Source: Polytrichum commune (Eukaryota; Streptophyta; Polytrichopsida; Polytrichales; Polytrichaceae). From it: a stretch of DNA of 64,000 nt. The stretch covers positions 34,102,001 to 34,166,000 of the forward strand of contig OX485809.1 of assembly GCA_950295325.1 (NCBI GenBank), read 5' to 3'. Every line of letters starts with the position of its first letter. Position 1 is the first letter of the stretch. The position numbers were made by a program, and so were the translations under genes. Below are positions 1 through 18,065 of this stretch, one piece after another. The notes beneath the pieces were generated by a model that saw only the letters and a list, made by a program, of their open reading frames with translations, was not told the DNA's origin and ran no database searches.

Positions 1-59
1 AGACCCACCTCTTTGAGGTGGGCTTGACCAAAAGATCTGGTAGACCATGAAACATTATC

Positions 60-240
60 CATTTCATGCCATGTAGGTTTTTCATTCATTCAAAGTTCCG
101 TGGTCCCTTAAGCCCTCGAGCTCTAGTATAAAGTGAATTGGGACAGTCTTGGCCTTTCCACCAATGAGAGATTTTAGATTTCAATGGTCACGGGCCATCA
201 AGCTCTGGTGTGAAGTGCCCCTTATCCTCAAATACTTGTC
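60..240 (-). repeat. Partial GGGCCACTTCACAC-type MITE end in the last visible intron
   Basis: The stretch with CCACCAATGAGAG, ATGGTCACGGG and GTGTGAAGTGCCCC followed by TTA repeats the end of the elements near 20.3, 22.3 and 25.5 kb, in the orientation of the 25.5-kb copy. The left part is degenerate. It lies inside the intron of the isopropylmalate dehydrogenase gene that runs off the window. Confidence 0.6.
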
Positions 241-280
241 TCTCTTGAATATGGATAATAGTTACACAGATATTACATAC

Positions 281-6737
<6,457 letters not shown>

Positions 6738-6807
6738 CCTTGCCTCTCAAACGCTCTCTCTGTCTCTCGCGCCTCTCGGGGATTGAGGGAGTGGGCAAAT
6801 CCCGATG

Positions 6808-6845
6808 GAAGACAGAGACCAAAACCAAAACCAAAACCAAAAGCG
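6808..6845. repeat. (CCAAAA)n in the dehydrogenase 5' leader
   Basis: Four CCAAAA units flanked by GA/CT-rich sequence lie about 75-110 bases upstream of the start codon. They read as (TTTTGG)n and CT-rich on the coding strand, typical of plant 5' untranslated leaders. Confidence 0.6.
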
Positions 6846-6901
6846 GAGACACACACAGACAGACAGTCAGAAAAAGAGGGGCCTTAAACGGACACTATTG
6901 T

Positions 6902-7285
6902 TAAGGTATGTGGGTGTTATTCGGTTTGTTTTTCATGTTCTCAAACTTCTACCGATGACATTCATACCACAAGGAAACTTGTGTTGTGTTAATGAATCTA
7001 CAACGAAGCATCACCAAAAATCAGATTGAAAATTGAATCTTCCCTGCTTGAGTTATGGTTATTGGAAATGCATCTTCCTTGATTCCTTGATCAAGAAGGA
7101 TACATCATCGTCAATGTGTCCACTATTGTTTGTGGAGTAGTCAATAACATTTGAAGACGGAGTTCAATTTTTTTGTTAAACATGTGTCTTTACGGTGTTT
7201 GTTCTTTGATCTTCATTGAACCACACACCAATAAAGTGTAAGGTGTCCGATCAAGAAGAGTAATTGAATAGCACCCACATTCTTA
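6902..7285. mobile_element. Complete TAAGGTA-family MITE, subfamily A
   Basis: The 384-bp element has inverted ends: TAAGGTATGTGGGTGTTATT on the left and AATAGCACCCACATTCTTA on the right. The TTAA motif at both borders may be part of the end or a target duplication. Interior matches copies at 17144 and 27801. It begins 165 bases upstream of the dehydrogenase ATG, so it is in or next to that promoter. Confidence 0.8.
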
Positions 7286-7429
7286 AGCTTTGCACCGACT
7301 TCTCATAGGATATGAAATGTGCAATTAATGTTAGATGATTAACATACCCAAAATGGGCCCATATGAACATACAATAGGTATTTGCCGACCAAAACAATTA
7401 CCAATTTACACTCTCCATGGACAACAATT

Positions 7430-7501
7430 GGGTATTTGGTCTAGTGGTATGATTCTTGCTTAGGGTGCAAGAGGTCGGGAGTTCAATTCTCCCAATACCC
7501 C
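7430..7501 (+). tRNA. tRNA-Pro (anticodon AGG)
   Basis: A 72-nt cloverleaf. The acceptor stem GGGTATT pairs with AATACCC; the anticodon stem CTTGC pairs with GCAAG around loop TTAGGGT; the T stem GGGAG pairs with CTCCC around TTCAATT. The final C is the discriminator base. CAA motifs lie just upstream, as is common for plant pol III genes, and TTTT at 7524-7527 can terminate transcription. No intron. Confidence 0.95.
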
Positions 7502-7618
7502 ATGTGGAGCATAGAAGCTGTCCTTTTGAGCATCTTTTGAAATTTCCTTCTTCTTTTTTGAAAAGAAAATTAGACCTGATAAAAGTGCCCATAAAGTTAC
7601 AGTGTGAAATGGCATCCA

Positions 7619-7666
7619 TGGGGTATTTGGCCAAATAGTATGATTCTTTCTAAGGGTGCAATAGGT
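7619..7666 (+). pseudogene. Truncated tRNA-Pro pseudogene
   Basis: GGGGTATTTGGCC, GTATGATTCTTTCTAAGGGTG and CAATAGG follow the 5' two-thirds of the tRNA-Pro gene 190 bp upstream. The D arm, anticodon stem and loop are mutated (TAAGGGT loop) and the T arm and 3' acceptor strand are missing, so it cannot fold as a tRNA. Confidence 0.75.
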
Positions 7667-7739
7667 GTATAGGAAAGAAGTTATTCGGAAAGTAAAGGAG
7701 ATGAAACCATGTGTTTGATCCTAAACCTTGAGTTTATGA

Positions 7740-8115
7740 GAATCAACACAAAGTCGTCCAAGTTTTTCTAATGCTCGAGTTATCATACACAGAGAGTAGT
7801 GTCAGGCTATTAAAGACCCGTATTCTAGCTTGTTCTACTAGGATGGGTGGACCAAGCTAACATTGCATAAGTTGCTATGGAATTTAAGATGGCAAGTCCC
7901 ATGCACATAGCTTATTTTAGATCTTATAATTTCTCTCATAAAGTTTGAGAGGTCAGAAGAGGAGGTCCCAAAGTATAACCTAACTTTCAAAATAGGCTCC
8001 ACTATATGATGAGCTATCGAGCGCTTAAAAGAAAAGTTTCTTTTTTTCAAAGAAGGATCAAACCTCCGGTTTTGTCCCTCTTTGAGAGCCTTTATGGATA
8101 ACTCTTTTATAAATA
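7740..8115 (+). repeat. Dispersed repeat paired with 60740-61120
   Basis: Blocks such as AGGATGGGTGGACCAAGCTA, TCTCTCATAAAGTTTGAGAG and the CTTTTTTTCAAAGAAGGATC region recur in reverse complement near 60.74-61.12 kb. No coding capacity or terminal repeats were recognised. Confidence 0.5.
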
Positions 8116-8119
8116 ACAT

Positions 8120-10340
8120 TTCTTCACAAAATTGAAATTAACATGAAATCAACCATTGAGTACATCAAAAATGATGTTTTGTTTCAAAAGAAATTTCATC
8201 ATGCATACATGATTATCTCGGTGATACATATTTGAATAAGAAAAATGAAACAATTTGCATTGGTAATTTTTATTTATTGTTATGCTTTGTTAAGTAATAT
8301 TGAGATAAATTCAACTTTTTACTACATTTTTCATTTTGTGTGTGTGGAGAAAAGAATAATCCCAACAACTCTACTTTGGAAGTCAGAAACACCATTCAAA
8401 GATTGAAAATCATTAGTTGTCATGAATATATCAATTCCATAGGGAGCAACATTCATAAGTTGGGAGGTTGAGTTCAAGATCAATGGAGCATCATGAATAA
8501 TAAGAAAAACCCATACCCACTTCTCAAAACATCATTGTGAAATATCCCCAGACATACCCCTCCTTTAAAAATCATCTTTTCGGTTAACAACCTCGAACAA
8601 ATTGTTGTATTGGTTAACATGCAAGTTGCAACTTCACCGTCCTTGCCTTGCCCCACTATGAATGTTGCATAATTGGATAGATTGAACTTTATGTGTTGAG
8701 ATGCTAGAAATATTGAATTGGGCAAGGTTTGAATAAGAGGATCATAGCACCACGGAGAGATTGAGTCTAAAATAAAACACTCTCGCCCACTCCATACCAC
8801 TAGGTAAATGGAAATGAAAGTCAAATTCAAGGTTTCTGCAATAAAGAAACAGTCAAGTTCCCCTTCCCTACAATTCTATTAGCCATTGAGTTTTGTTTTA
8901 TGGGGGAAAAGCTTGCACAAACTTTCATGTGGAAGGAATTCCAAATTTTTATCATCTAGCAGTCTTCGCCAACAAATGAGAGTGTGCCCTAAAGCGGTAT
9001 TGGAGTAGTGATGTGGCAACCATATCGTGGTCTCTTGAAGGGATAACTTTAGGATGTGTTGGTTTAGTCCTCCCAAAGGATGATGAACAACATATGTGGA
9101 TTCACTAACAATTGAAGTAGAAAGCCATCTATGCATCCTCTTCAGATTCCTTTGGTGGAACATCATCCCAAAATATGGTGGTGAACTGGGTCTCGCCCCC
9201 TAAAACATCGAGTCAATATGGAAAGGGAAAGAAATGCACAACCCCAAAGTCCATTCCGTTGCATTAAGACTGTATGTATATGGCAGAGCATTATGGCGAA
9301 AAGCACTCTACAGCAGACATCACCTGGGGCATACTGCTTTGTCACCTCAAATGAGTGGATTCTGTTAAATAATGAGAAGATTTTAAAGAACCAAAAAAAA
9401 GAAACAAAAGAAAGAACTGTGTCTTTTAAGGACTGCAGATTGTATTCATTTAAGTCTTTACCAGGAAGCCTATGCCTCCTCGTCAGAATTCCATCATCCT
9501 GGTTTATTAGGGCTCGCCCACTAAAACAATCGGAATGGTACAAATTGTTGAATCTGATTCAATTTCGAAATTGAATCTACAGTTGAAATCTGATTCAACT
9601 TCAATATCCAACTTTGCTCTTTGCCACTCCAGTAAACCTATGGAGAAAACAAATCAACACTCCCCACAGAAACAGATGTTGCGAATTACAAGGATGCTTA
9701 ACGGAGTTTCTAAAGGATATGAAGAAGTGTGATAAATTTAGGGTTTACTCTGTTACTCTATTTCTTTCTCTGTGGAAAGAAGTTTTCATTGAGTCTCAGC
9801 GAGCTTTGCATGCAGAAATAGGCCACATTCAAGAGTATGACGGACAAACAAAGGAAAACACAATTGCTTGAGAGAATGATGCTCTTCAGAATAAAATCCG
9901 AGAGGTCTTGTAGCAAGATCCATTCAAGTTGGATTGTCAACTTATAAATTGCAACATCTCAAATATGAGACAACCGATCCACACATTGAAGGTGGCACAA
10001 TTTAGAGAACGTTGTGAGAACCGTCCAGAAGGCCGGTTTTAAGTTTGTAAAGTTCCTATTGAAGTACCATCCCATGAAAAGGTGTCATGTACGGTTAAGG
10101 CATGATACCACATGACTCAGAAATTCATCCATCTAGCCCAATGTCACTGGAAACATCTGTTATCCATGACCGGCCTAAGAAGCAGTATCAAATAATTTTT
10201 ATCGTTTTTGCACAACCTGACTGATGAGTCCTTGACTATTCCAGAACTTGGACTCAAATAGGCAACATGCTCCTTTAGTGCCGAAGGGTTCTTGCCTGAC
10301 CAAGGCATTACAATTTTGGGTGCCAATGTGCAGCTTGGGC
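8120..10340. other. Gene-free stretch downstream of the SPX-RING gene
   Basis: Several open frames overlap on the minus strand between about 8480 and 9543, but they lie in different frames, are interrupted, and match no family I recognise. They may be decayed coding sequence or chance. A plus-strand stretch around 9614-9871 encodes a Lys/Glu-rich segment, also unidentified. No RNA gene seen. Confidence 0.4.
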
Positions 10341-10345
10341 ACATC

Positions 10346-12996
10346 TCAGAATGATATCATCGAGTTCCGCAAACCCAAGAGAACCTCAAGCTGTTCATCA
10401 TAGCATTGCTTCGCAAGTTTCAGCTGCTGCTTACGTTCCCTTTGCAGGCGCTCTTTCCAATACTCTGGACACCTGTAACCACTCAATAAGAAGCACAGGT
10501 GAGCATGAATATTCAAGTCCGCGTTGCCTTTTGTGACAGTTTTGAGATATATATAGTATATTAATGTTTGTATGGAATGTGCCTATGAAGTGAACGTACA
10601 AACTAAACCAGTGACACATCTCTAATCAGGGAGATATAATAAAAATTCTTTGCACCACTAGCGCAGCAAGCGTCAGATAGATAGCGCATGACATGATAAT
10701 CCCGAATTAATGAACATCTGTCCTATCAAGCCCTCCCATTAAGGTCAACAGTAAAAAGATGTCCGATATTCTCTTATAGATACGACTTTTGAGACCAAGA
10801 TGCAAGAATTATATACCTGTTTTTCACAAGAAGACAGAGCTCCTTCAAACGCACCGCATCTACATACACTCCAGCCTGCATATTCCAGATAATCCGTTAG
10901 GCTTGACCAATAGATATAAAGAGAGTATCAACGTGAAAAATAAATTGCACAAGAAACCTGTGCACGCCGAATTGGCCTGAACTATCTATCTATGTATATA
11001 TAAATAACGCCTCATACATGGAAGTTCAACATCTTCAACTACTGCGTGAAGAACCAGGGTGTTCTATACCTGGCGGCAAAGTGGGCATTTAGCACTGCAA
11101 CTCGCAGTCTTTGGACCTTCATGTGCCAACACTGAGGCGGCAGTACACGCGCAGCTGTTGCAAAATATATGTCCACATCCTAGCGCTATGGGATCAAATA
11201 TTGTTTCCTGAACGAAAAAGACATGAGTGAAAACTCATTAGTGAAAACTCATTTCAACTTCCTGCAAATAACAACATGAGAATAAAAGTGTTCAATGGTA
11301 AAAACGCACCATCTTGCTGACACACTCAAGAGTCTGTATGCTTTACGAGGAAAGCTTATAACTAGGACAGTCTCGATTTTTTTTCTTAAGTCAGTAGACA
11401 CGTAGTTGCGGAGCGCTACGTAAAAGATTGAGCTCACGTACCAGGCATATGGAGCATGTGAGTTCGAAGTCCAGCTTGGCTGAACCCAACAGACAGCAAG
11501 TAAGAGTTGGCGACGAGCTTTCAAAGTCACATGAAAATTCACCCACCATTTCGTTCAGGGAAATAGTCTCCTGTTCAGCAGCGGAAAGGTTGAGGTGTAG
11601 AGCTCCCAGTTCGACCAGATATGGCGATTTCAAAAGCTCGCTGCGCATGGCCAGTAAGCGACCTTGGAATAGGCCCCCCTCTTTGGTACTATGAACCTGC
11701 AGTACAAAGTAGTTTAGGGTTAGAAAACGAAGATAATAACCTGTATCATCGGAAAGGAAGCAAAGCGTGCGGCCTGTTGCACAACAGCACACTAAAAAGA
11801 AGCAATAAACTATACATCAGACTTATGTTCAGTACCTTGTCATATTTTTTCAAAATCTTTCGGACTGCAAGAGCGTTCATGGAAGCGTAGTTTACGAGCA
11901 TCTGGCCCTCTTGAATCATAGCTTCACGATTACCATCCAGTTTACATTTTCTTCGCAGAAGATATTTCCGCAACCCTGTCGCCATGTGCAACTTGAGCAA
12001 CTGCTGTGCGCGAGTGTTGAAGCATCCCACAACTTCCGCCAACTCCTCCATTAGTTCTCCAAAAAACTTTGCATCGCAACCTGCAGCGTGTAATAGACAT
12101 CATCACTATCACGGCACACAGTAGAAAGAATCAAGCTGCATCAAATGCTCGCAGTAAAAAGAACCTCCAATCCACGTCGACATACAAAACGTTTGGATAT
12201 CTTACCGATGAAGCCAGTTAGGATAAGTAATACAACACAATGACCATGAGCATCACGAGTGCACCCGACAAGAATGACCCCTGTAGGGTGGTAAGCTACG
12301 AAAGAAATTTCATGGTAACCTTATCGTTTTCAATCAGTGAAGCCTTGAAAAATTTGCAGCCATGTCAGATTCAAACTGCTTAACAATGCAATTCGGAGCT
12401 GTCTCCGTGATCCGTTTGACTGGTGGCAAACTTTCCGCAATCCAATTCCAAAGAGGAAAAGAACCTGCATAGAGGCGTGGAATGATCGAAGGACAGCAAT
12501 GATGTAGAGTTTCCACTTTAAAATTCCGTTAAAATTTACTATTACACATTACAAACGTTTCACACATGTCCTTTTAGAAGCATGTCACATCCGATGAGTT
12601 TCTTGAAAGGCTTCACAAAATGCGGAAGAGTTTCACGGAGAAGGTATGAAATGGAAGCTCACCAGGGCAAGACGAGGGACAAGTTCCAGCCGCCAAAGGT
12701 ACTGTAAGCGATTTCGTGCATGTTTTCTTATGCTGAGAAGACGTCCACACAGCCTTCAGTCCTGATGATAAAGAAGTGCAAACAGGAGAATCATCGAGAG
12801 AACAAGCGAGGGATGGTGAGCTGCAAGAAGGTCCAGTTATATTCGTCTGGGAACCGTCTGAGGCGATGGCGTTGTCATGATACGGGCATTTCTTTAAGAC
12901 CTTTTTCAACCTCTTGAACTCCACGTACGAGCAGCCTGCCAGGTGGTTACGTGCCTCCTTCTCTATGTACTCTGAGTATGTCTTACCGAACTTCAT
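10346..12996 (-). CDS. SPX-RING E3 ubiquitin ligase (BAH1/NLA-like)
   Basis: In angiosperms this family ubiquitinates phosphate and nitrate transporters at the plasma membrane and also affects salicylate-linked immunity. Minus-strand exons, all GT-AG: 12663-12996, 11836-12080, 11442-11696, 11070-11207, 10817-10875, 10346-10472; in phase, 385 residues. MKFGKTYSEYI opens the SPX domain; KFFGELMEELAEVVGCFN and VNYASMNALAVRKILKKYDK continue it to about residue 193. The C3HC4 RING uses C274, C277, C289, H291, C294, C297, C319 and C322 and spans two exons. The basic Gln-rich C-terminal tail is typical. Residues about 45-100 form a Ser/Thr-rich insert, making it longer than Arabidopsis BAH1 (about 335). 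An upstream in-frame TTG was rejected in favour of ATG at the conserved MKFG start. Confidence 0.92.
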
Positions 12997-14329
12997 GTTC
13001 ACCAACTTGCATAACTTGCTAACTCCGAATGAAAGCCTCCAAGAATAAAGATCTTCTTCTACTCTTTACCTCACGAAATCCTCTGCTGTAGTCCTCCAAA
13101 CATCAACCTCACAAATGCAGTCAGCTCGAGAAAGCCGACGTTTCAGTGTCTCTTGTTAACGCTAAGGGAAGAAAAGAAAAAAAAAAAAAAAAAAAAAAAA
13201 AAAGCAACGCACTCGCACAGAACGAAAAGAAGTCGCAGACACCCTGACGGTGCTTGAAGAAACTAAAAATCGTTGAGTAGACAATGTTAATGTGCAGGCT
13301 GCGATGATTCCTTCTCTCCTCTCTACGTGTGTCGTGATGACTCCCTCTTACCAGAGATCCAAGACCGCAACGTCAACTACAAGAAAAGGAAGAAAAAAAA
13401 AAACCTCCAGATATGGTTCTATAGAAACCAGCCTCACTGGTATCTCCCTGAGAATTCCGCACGGCTGTACCTCAAGAACGCATAACCTCGAGAAGGTCGC
13501 AACTGAATCCGGTTCAACCTCACGAGTCTAGCTGTCACGAACAAAATCATCAAGATCAGGGCTCAACGCGTCAGATGAACAACCTAAACCTCCGAATCAA
13601 CTCATCGAGCAATTATCTTCTCCTAATCGAATTGACCGTCGTGGCGGTAGTACGTTCAAGGCATGCAATGCATGTAAGTAGGTTTCCTGATCACCAGAGA
13701 TGCAGTTCACATCATTCACATGTGAGTTCGTTTGCTGAAAGGCTTGGAAGGGTCCGGGCCGCGTCCACCCTGCACTCCTCCTCATTACATACGTGACCGT
13801 GACGACTCCTCCAGGCTCCCATAGGGTTTCCAGACGCAGAAGCTCCTCGGAGGGTGATTTCGGTTTCTTTTTTTGGTTGACTCGGAGCTTCGTCACATCT
13901 TCATGCTGATTCACGAGAAGGTGAGTGTTGAGTTGGTGTCCTTTACCGGCTGCCAGGGGGAAAAGGTAAAACCAGTTTAAAATAAGTTGGAAATTTAGTG
14001 TAATTCTCCGTCGTCGTCGGTGCCAGTGTGCCACCACACCTGCAATGTCGCTCCGCTCGCGGCGATGGTGGAACACATAATAATAAGCTTCACCTGGGCA
14101 AGAAGAAGGGGTGCTTTCGTTGCCCCTTCCTTCCGACTTCGCCTCTCTCCTCCCTCTCATCCATCCGCAGATTCTACATCCATTCCTTCTCTTACTTTGG
14201 GGATTAGGTAGAATATCGCTCTCACCTATTACTTACTGTAGGGGAGAGCCACTTAGGCTTTGAAACCTTTTTGGCGTTGGCTTTGTTGGCCTTCTGTCTT
14301 AAATAATTTTTTCAAATCATCATTACAAT

Positions 14330-14363
<34 letters not shown>

Positions 14364-17143
14364 GCTTGGGTTGTGAAACTGCCGGTTTCTCACTAATGTT
14401 ACCGTCTTTGCATTCCGGGAGCTAAATAAAAAGTTGATTCTTCATTAAATTGGCAGTTGAGAATGTGGGTTTGATTTCCCACCAGATTGCCAACTCTTGA
14501 AAATTGGATAGGGGGGAAACACAACCCATCGTCCTGGGTGCCAATAAGAACGCAACATCAGGTCTTGAATGTTTAAAATTGACAGTTTGATCTTGTTGTA
14601 AAGCAGTCGTCTTTGAGGGGGTGTCACTAAACTAACGAAGATGGTGGCTCATTTGCACATGTAGTGTGGCCCCGAGTTTCAAAACATCCGGTTTCACCTC
14701 TCTGGTCTGAGACAGCGTGTGTGGCAAACAATAATGTTGGCACACTTACCACAAAAAAATTATACAATGTCGTTTTTCTTAATCCCGCGCAATTTCATAA
14801 CAAACATTATTTTGTGTTTGTAATATAACTAGGAGTAGAATAGACAAACCCATTTCCATTAGGTCAAGCAATTTCGCATAAGTGTAGTATAAGTGTGATA
14901 TTGAAGTGAATTTCAAAGGTCTAGAAATTGAAATCAAACCATTTAACAAAAAAATCATAATTTATTTCCAAGTTTGAAACCTTTGTACATTTTCAAAGGC
15001 AATATTCTCTCCCAACTCATATTCACATCATAGGTTGACTTATTTTTGATAACTAGGAGAGAAAAACTATAGTTTAATCAGTACCTTTTCAAGGAACCCA
15101 CATCCATGCCCTTTTGAACTTACATGCTAGATGTGATGGTGACACGTGTGAGACATCAAAACTTTTTCCATCGCATTAGAAAATGACAGTTGCATGTGTG
15201 GAACTTCATGGCTTTAGGGGATCTCTATGTATTAAGATTCAGGGGGGGGGGGGGGTAATCGGAAATGGGTATGTCTACTCTACAATTGCTCCTTCCTTCC
15301 AACTCCCCTCTTTATCATCCATTTATATATTTTTCATCCGTTTTATCTCTTACTTTCGAGATGATGTACGTCGATCACACCTATTATAGTCGTGGTCCAC
15401 TAAAGTTTTGGTATATCACGTGATAACTTTGGTCAACCTACTTTTTCTTGACTCGTGCTATTTTTTAACACACAATTTCGTACGTTCAAAATTAGGAATA
15501 CGGAACTAAAAGATAGTTACATTTACATAAAATGTTATGGCATGTCAAACAATCATGGTTGTAAGAAGTTATCCCCTCACTTATCATAATAGTAATTTTG
15601 AGGTCGCCTTCTCAAAATATAACTACATCTTTATACCTATTACTGTGGCCCATTATAATTTTGTTGGACCATGATAATTTTGGACAATGTAACTTTTCTT
15701 GACCCACAATATTATCGAGTCCACAATATCATATACTCACTTCTACTTTTGGATAATGCATCAACAAAAAAGCAATTGAGAATCTAAATCCAAAGAGAAT
15801 AAACTTACTTCCTAAGTCCAAAAATCAAGGGAGAAAACATCAAAAGTTGGCATGCATGTATGTGTGGTTGCTTTTTGAATGGTCACTATGGCCAAATGGT
15901 TGAGTGTTTGGGAAGTGATCTTGGTGTCTTCATAAAGAGCACATGAACTCTACAAACACATGGTCTTGTTTTGTGTGTGGAAAACAAGCAAGATTTGAAG
16001 GACATATCATCATTTGTCTCTAAGTTGGACCTTCAATGCTATATGACATGGGGTGGTAAATGGTATGCACCCAAAATAATAAATATAGTTTGGATTCCTC
16101 ATTATTAGTGTGGCCTATAATATCTACCATAATCAATGTAGATAGTCATGCAAGACAAATGCCCACACATGCACACATAATTCATAGATTTGTAGTGATG
16201 GTACCATTAACACAACACCATTAATGAGTATGAATTTGTTTATACCAATAACGTCATGATGTATAGGTTATTGTAAAGCACGAAGTGGTACAAATAGAAC
16301 ATAGCATTATTCAGCTGCATGGTTGTGTATCATGATGTATTTAGCGTTTCACATGGGCCTCCACTATCTTACCTTCACGGGAAGAAACTTAGAAAAATAA
16401 GAAGATAGTGATGCCCGTACGAATAACGAATAGTGTCAGTATGAATATTAAGAATATAGCAAATATTTTTGGTATTTTTAATGACAATGCTACTGTGAAT
16501 ATTATTTGTAGTGGATAATATAAGGATGAACAATGTTTCATGTGAATAGCGGCAGAGATGAATAATGTTTCACGTGAATAGTGTTGGGAGCATAACTCCA
16601 CCCAAATTGCCAAATGTCAGCTTAAATGTATGAATAGTAAATATTATTTGTACTTTGTTTGAGGGCTGTGTATAATATAATTGACATATTCTAGGGTAGT
16701 GGAATCAACCCACATGTTTGAATAATGCTATGATATTCTCTAGCATTGAACAATAATATCAAAGGCATGTATGACCATTTTCTATTTGTACATCAAAACA
16801 TAATGTTTTCTTTTGTTGTTGTCCCTCTCAGTTCACGTCCGCCAATGTGGAGGGAAATGTGGTAGGTTGTAGTATCATTGACCATTATGCATGTGCTCTT
16901 CTTGAATTAGTGTTGGAGGGAGATGTGGTGGCAGCAATGGAGGTGCTCTTTGCTTCCTAAATCAGGTGGATTATTTCATGAGTTGGATTGGCAATATATA
17001 GGAGGGATGTGGTGCCACATTACTGCCACTTCATTTACTCATATGTTGGACGTGAGTCCTACACTAAACCACTCGGGGTCCAATAATTCATACTCTCAAC
17101 CAATAGGATTGCTCGATTGTGGAATTTCTTGGGTTTCGGACCC
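12997..17143. other. Upstream region of the SPX-RING gene and gene-free stretch
   Basis: Contains the presumed promoter and leader of the minus-strand SPX-RING gene. Simple tracts are A27 at 13177-13203, (AAT)n at 14331-14362 and G14 at 15242-15255. GC is higher around 13.5-14.2 kb, and the minus-strand open frame there looks like chance. From 14.4 to 17.1 kb I see only AT-rich unique sequence. Confidence 0.5.
14255..14312 (+). repeat. 3' fragment of the SINE family
   Basis: TTTTGGCGTTGGCTTTG, TTGGCCTTCTGTCTTAAATA and the following T/A-rich run match the 3' end of the intact SINE at 17859-18048. The body with the pol III boxes is absent. Confidence 0.5.
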
Positions 17144-17509
17144 TAAGGTACGTGGGCGTTAATCAACTGACTTCCTAATTCGGCACTTTGTATTTGATTA
17201 GTGTGATCAGGCGAGCATCAAACAACAAACACCATAAAGACACATATTTAAAAGAGATTGGGCTATGTCTTCCGAATCTTGTAAGTACTCCACACCTTAA
17301 AATTTAAACACAATTAAGCAACCTTGTATTGTGTTCCGATTGAAGAATCAACAAACATGCACTTCCGATAACCATAACTAAATAAAGAGAGATCCAATTT
17401 CCACTCCAATTTTTTATGGTGCTTCATCGTACAAAGTTGGTTGCATCGATCTAATTGGTAGAAGTCGGAGAACATAGAACAATGAACCGGATAACACTCA
17501 CATGCCTCA
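17144..17509. mobile_element. TAAGGTA-family MITE, subfamily A
   Basis: Left end TAAGGTACGTGGGCGTTAAT, right end GATAACACTCACATGCCTCA; 366 bp. The interior shares AAAAGAGATTGGGC and TCAACAAACATGCACTTCC with related copies at 6902, 27801 and 32436. Non-coding. Confidence 0.7.
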
Positions 17510-17858
17510 ATGTAGTGAACACACCAATGGGAACATCCAATTCTATCTTGGAAACTTTTGACACGAGAGAGGTCGGGGTTTTGAAGAATCTGGAATCATC
17601 TAAACCCTAATTGCCAAGCCCGAGAACTGACTTGGTAAACCTGACCTAGAGAAAACGGGAGGTGGTTGTTCCCAACTTCCCAAGTATCCAGTTGAAGGGA
17701 ATATGAATGTAGGTAGGTACTGAGTGGTTTTCTTACTTTAGTATGAAGGACCAATTTGGAGCTTCCAAAAGCAAGTGTGCACAAAACCACCTTTACTCAA
17801 CTAGCACAAAATTAGCCTCGGTTTCTAACCTTTAAGTACTTTTCAGGAGTCTCTTTTC

Positions 17859-18048
17859 TTTTTTTTCTTTTTTTTTGAGACAGAAGGCCGACAGGCCAAC
17901 GCCAAGCACAGGAGGCAGTTGACCACCTGGCAAGTTTTCCGTCAAGTAGAGAGGAGATTTCACAGCCGGGATGCGAACCGCCAACCTCTTCCTTGAGATT
18001 TGGGTATCCCTCTACCATCACCCGGTAGTTTAAGGTCATCTCGGACCA
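17859..18048 (-). mobile_element. tRNA-derived SINE with intact target-site duplication
   Basis: The 190-bp insert is flanked by identical 17-base copies of TTCAGGAGTCTCTTTTC at 17842-17858 and 18049-18065. On the minus strand it reads from a pol III A-box-like TGGTAGAGGGATAC (18004-18017) and a B box GGTTCGCATCC (17969-17979) to an A-rich tail with G interruptions. This is the standard architecture of a tRNA-derived SINE mobilised by a LINE enzyme. The exact duplication implies a fairly recent insertion. Confidence 0.9.
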
Positions 18049-18065
18049 TTCAGGAGTCTCTTTTC

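Noticed and set aside
8480-9543. Possible pseudogene on the minus strand
   Set aside because: Frames are shifted and interrupted and no family could be named, so only recorded as a gene-free stretch.
13597-14160. Minus-strand open frame of 187 codons upstream of the SPX-RING gene
   Set aside because: Composition looks random, there is no domain, and opposite-strand frames overlap it; more likely promoter DNA of raised GC.
14440-14500. T-arm-like GTGGGTTTGATTTCCCAC suggesting another tRNA or SINE
   Set aside because: No acceptor or anticodon stem, no A box, no tail and no target duplication around it.
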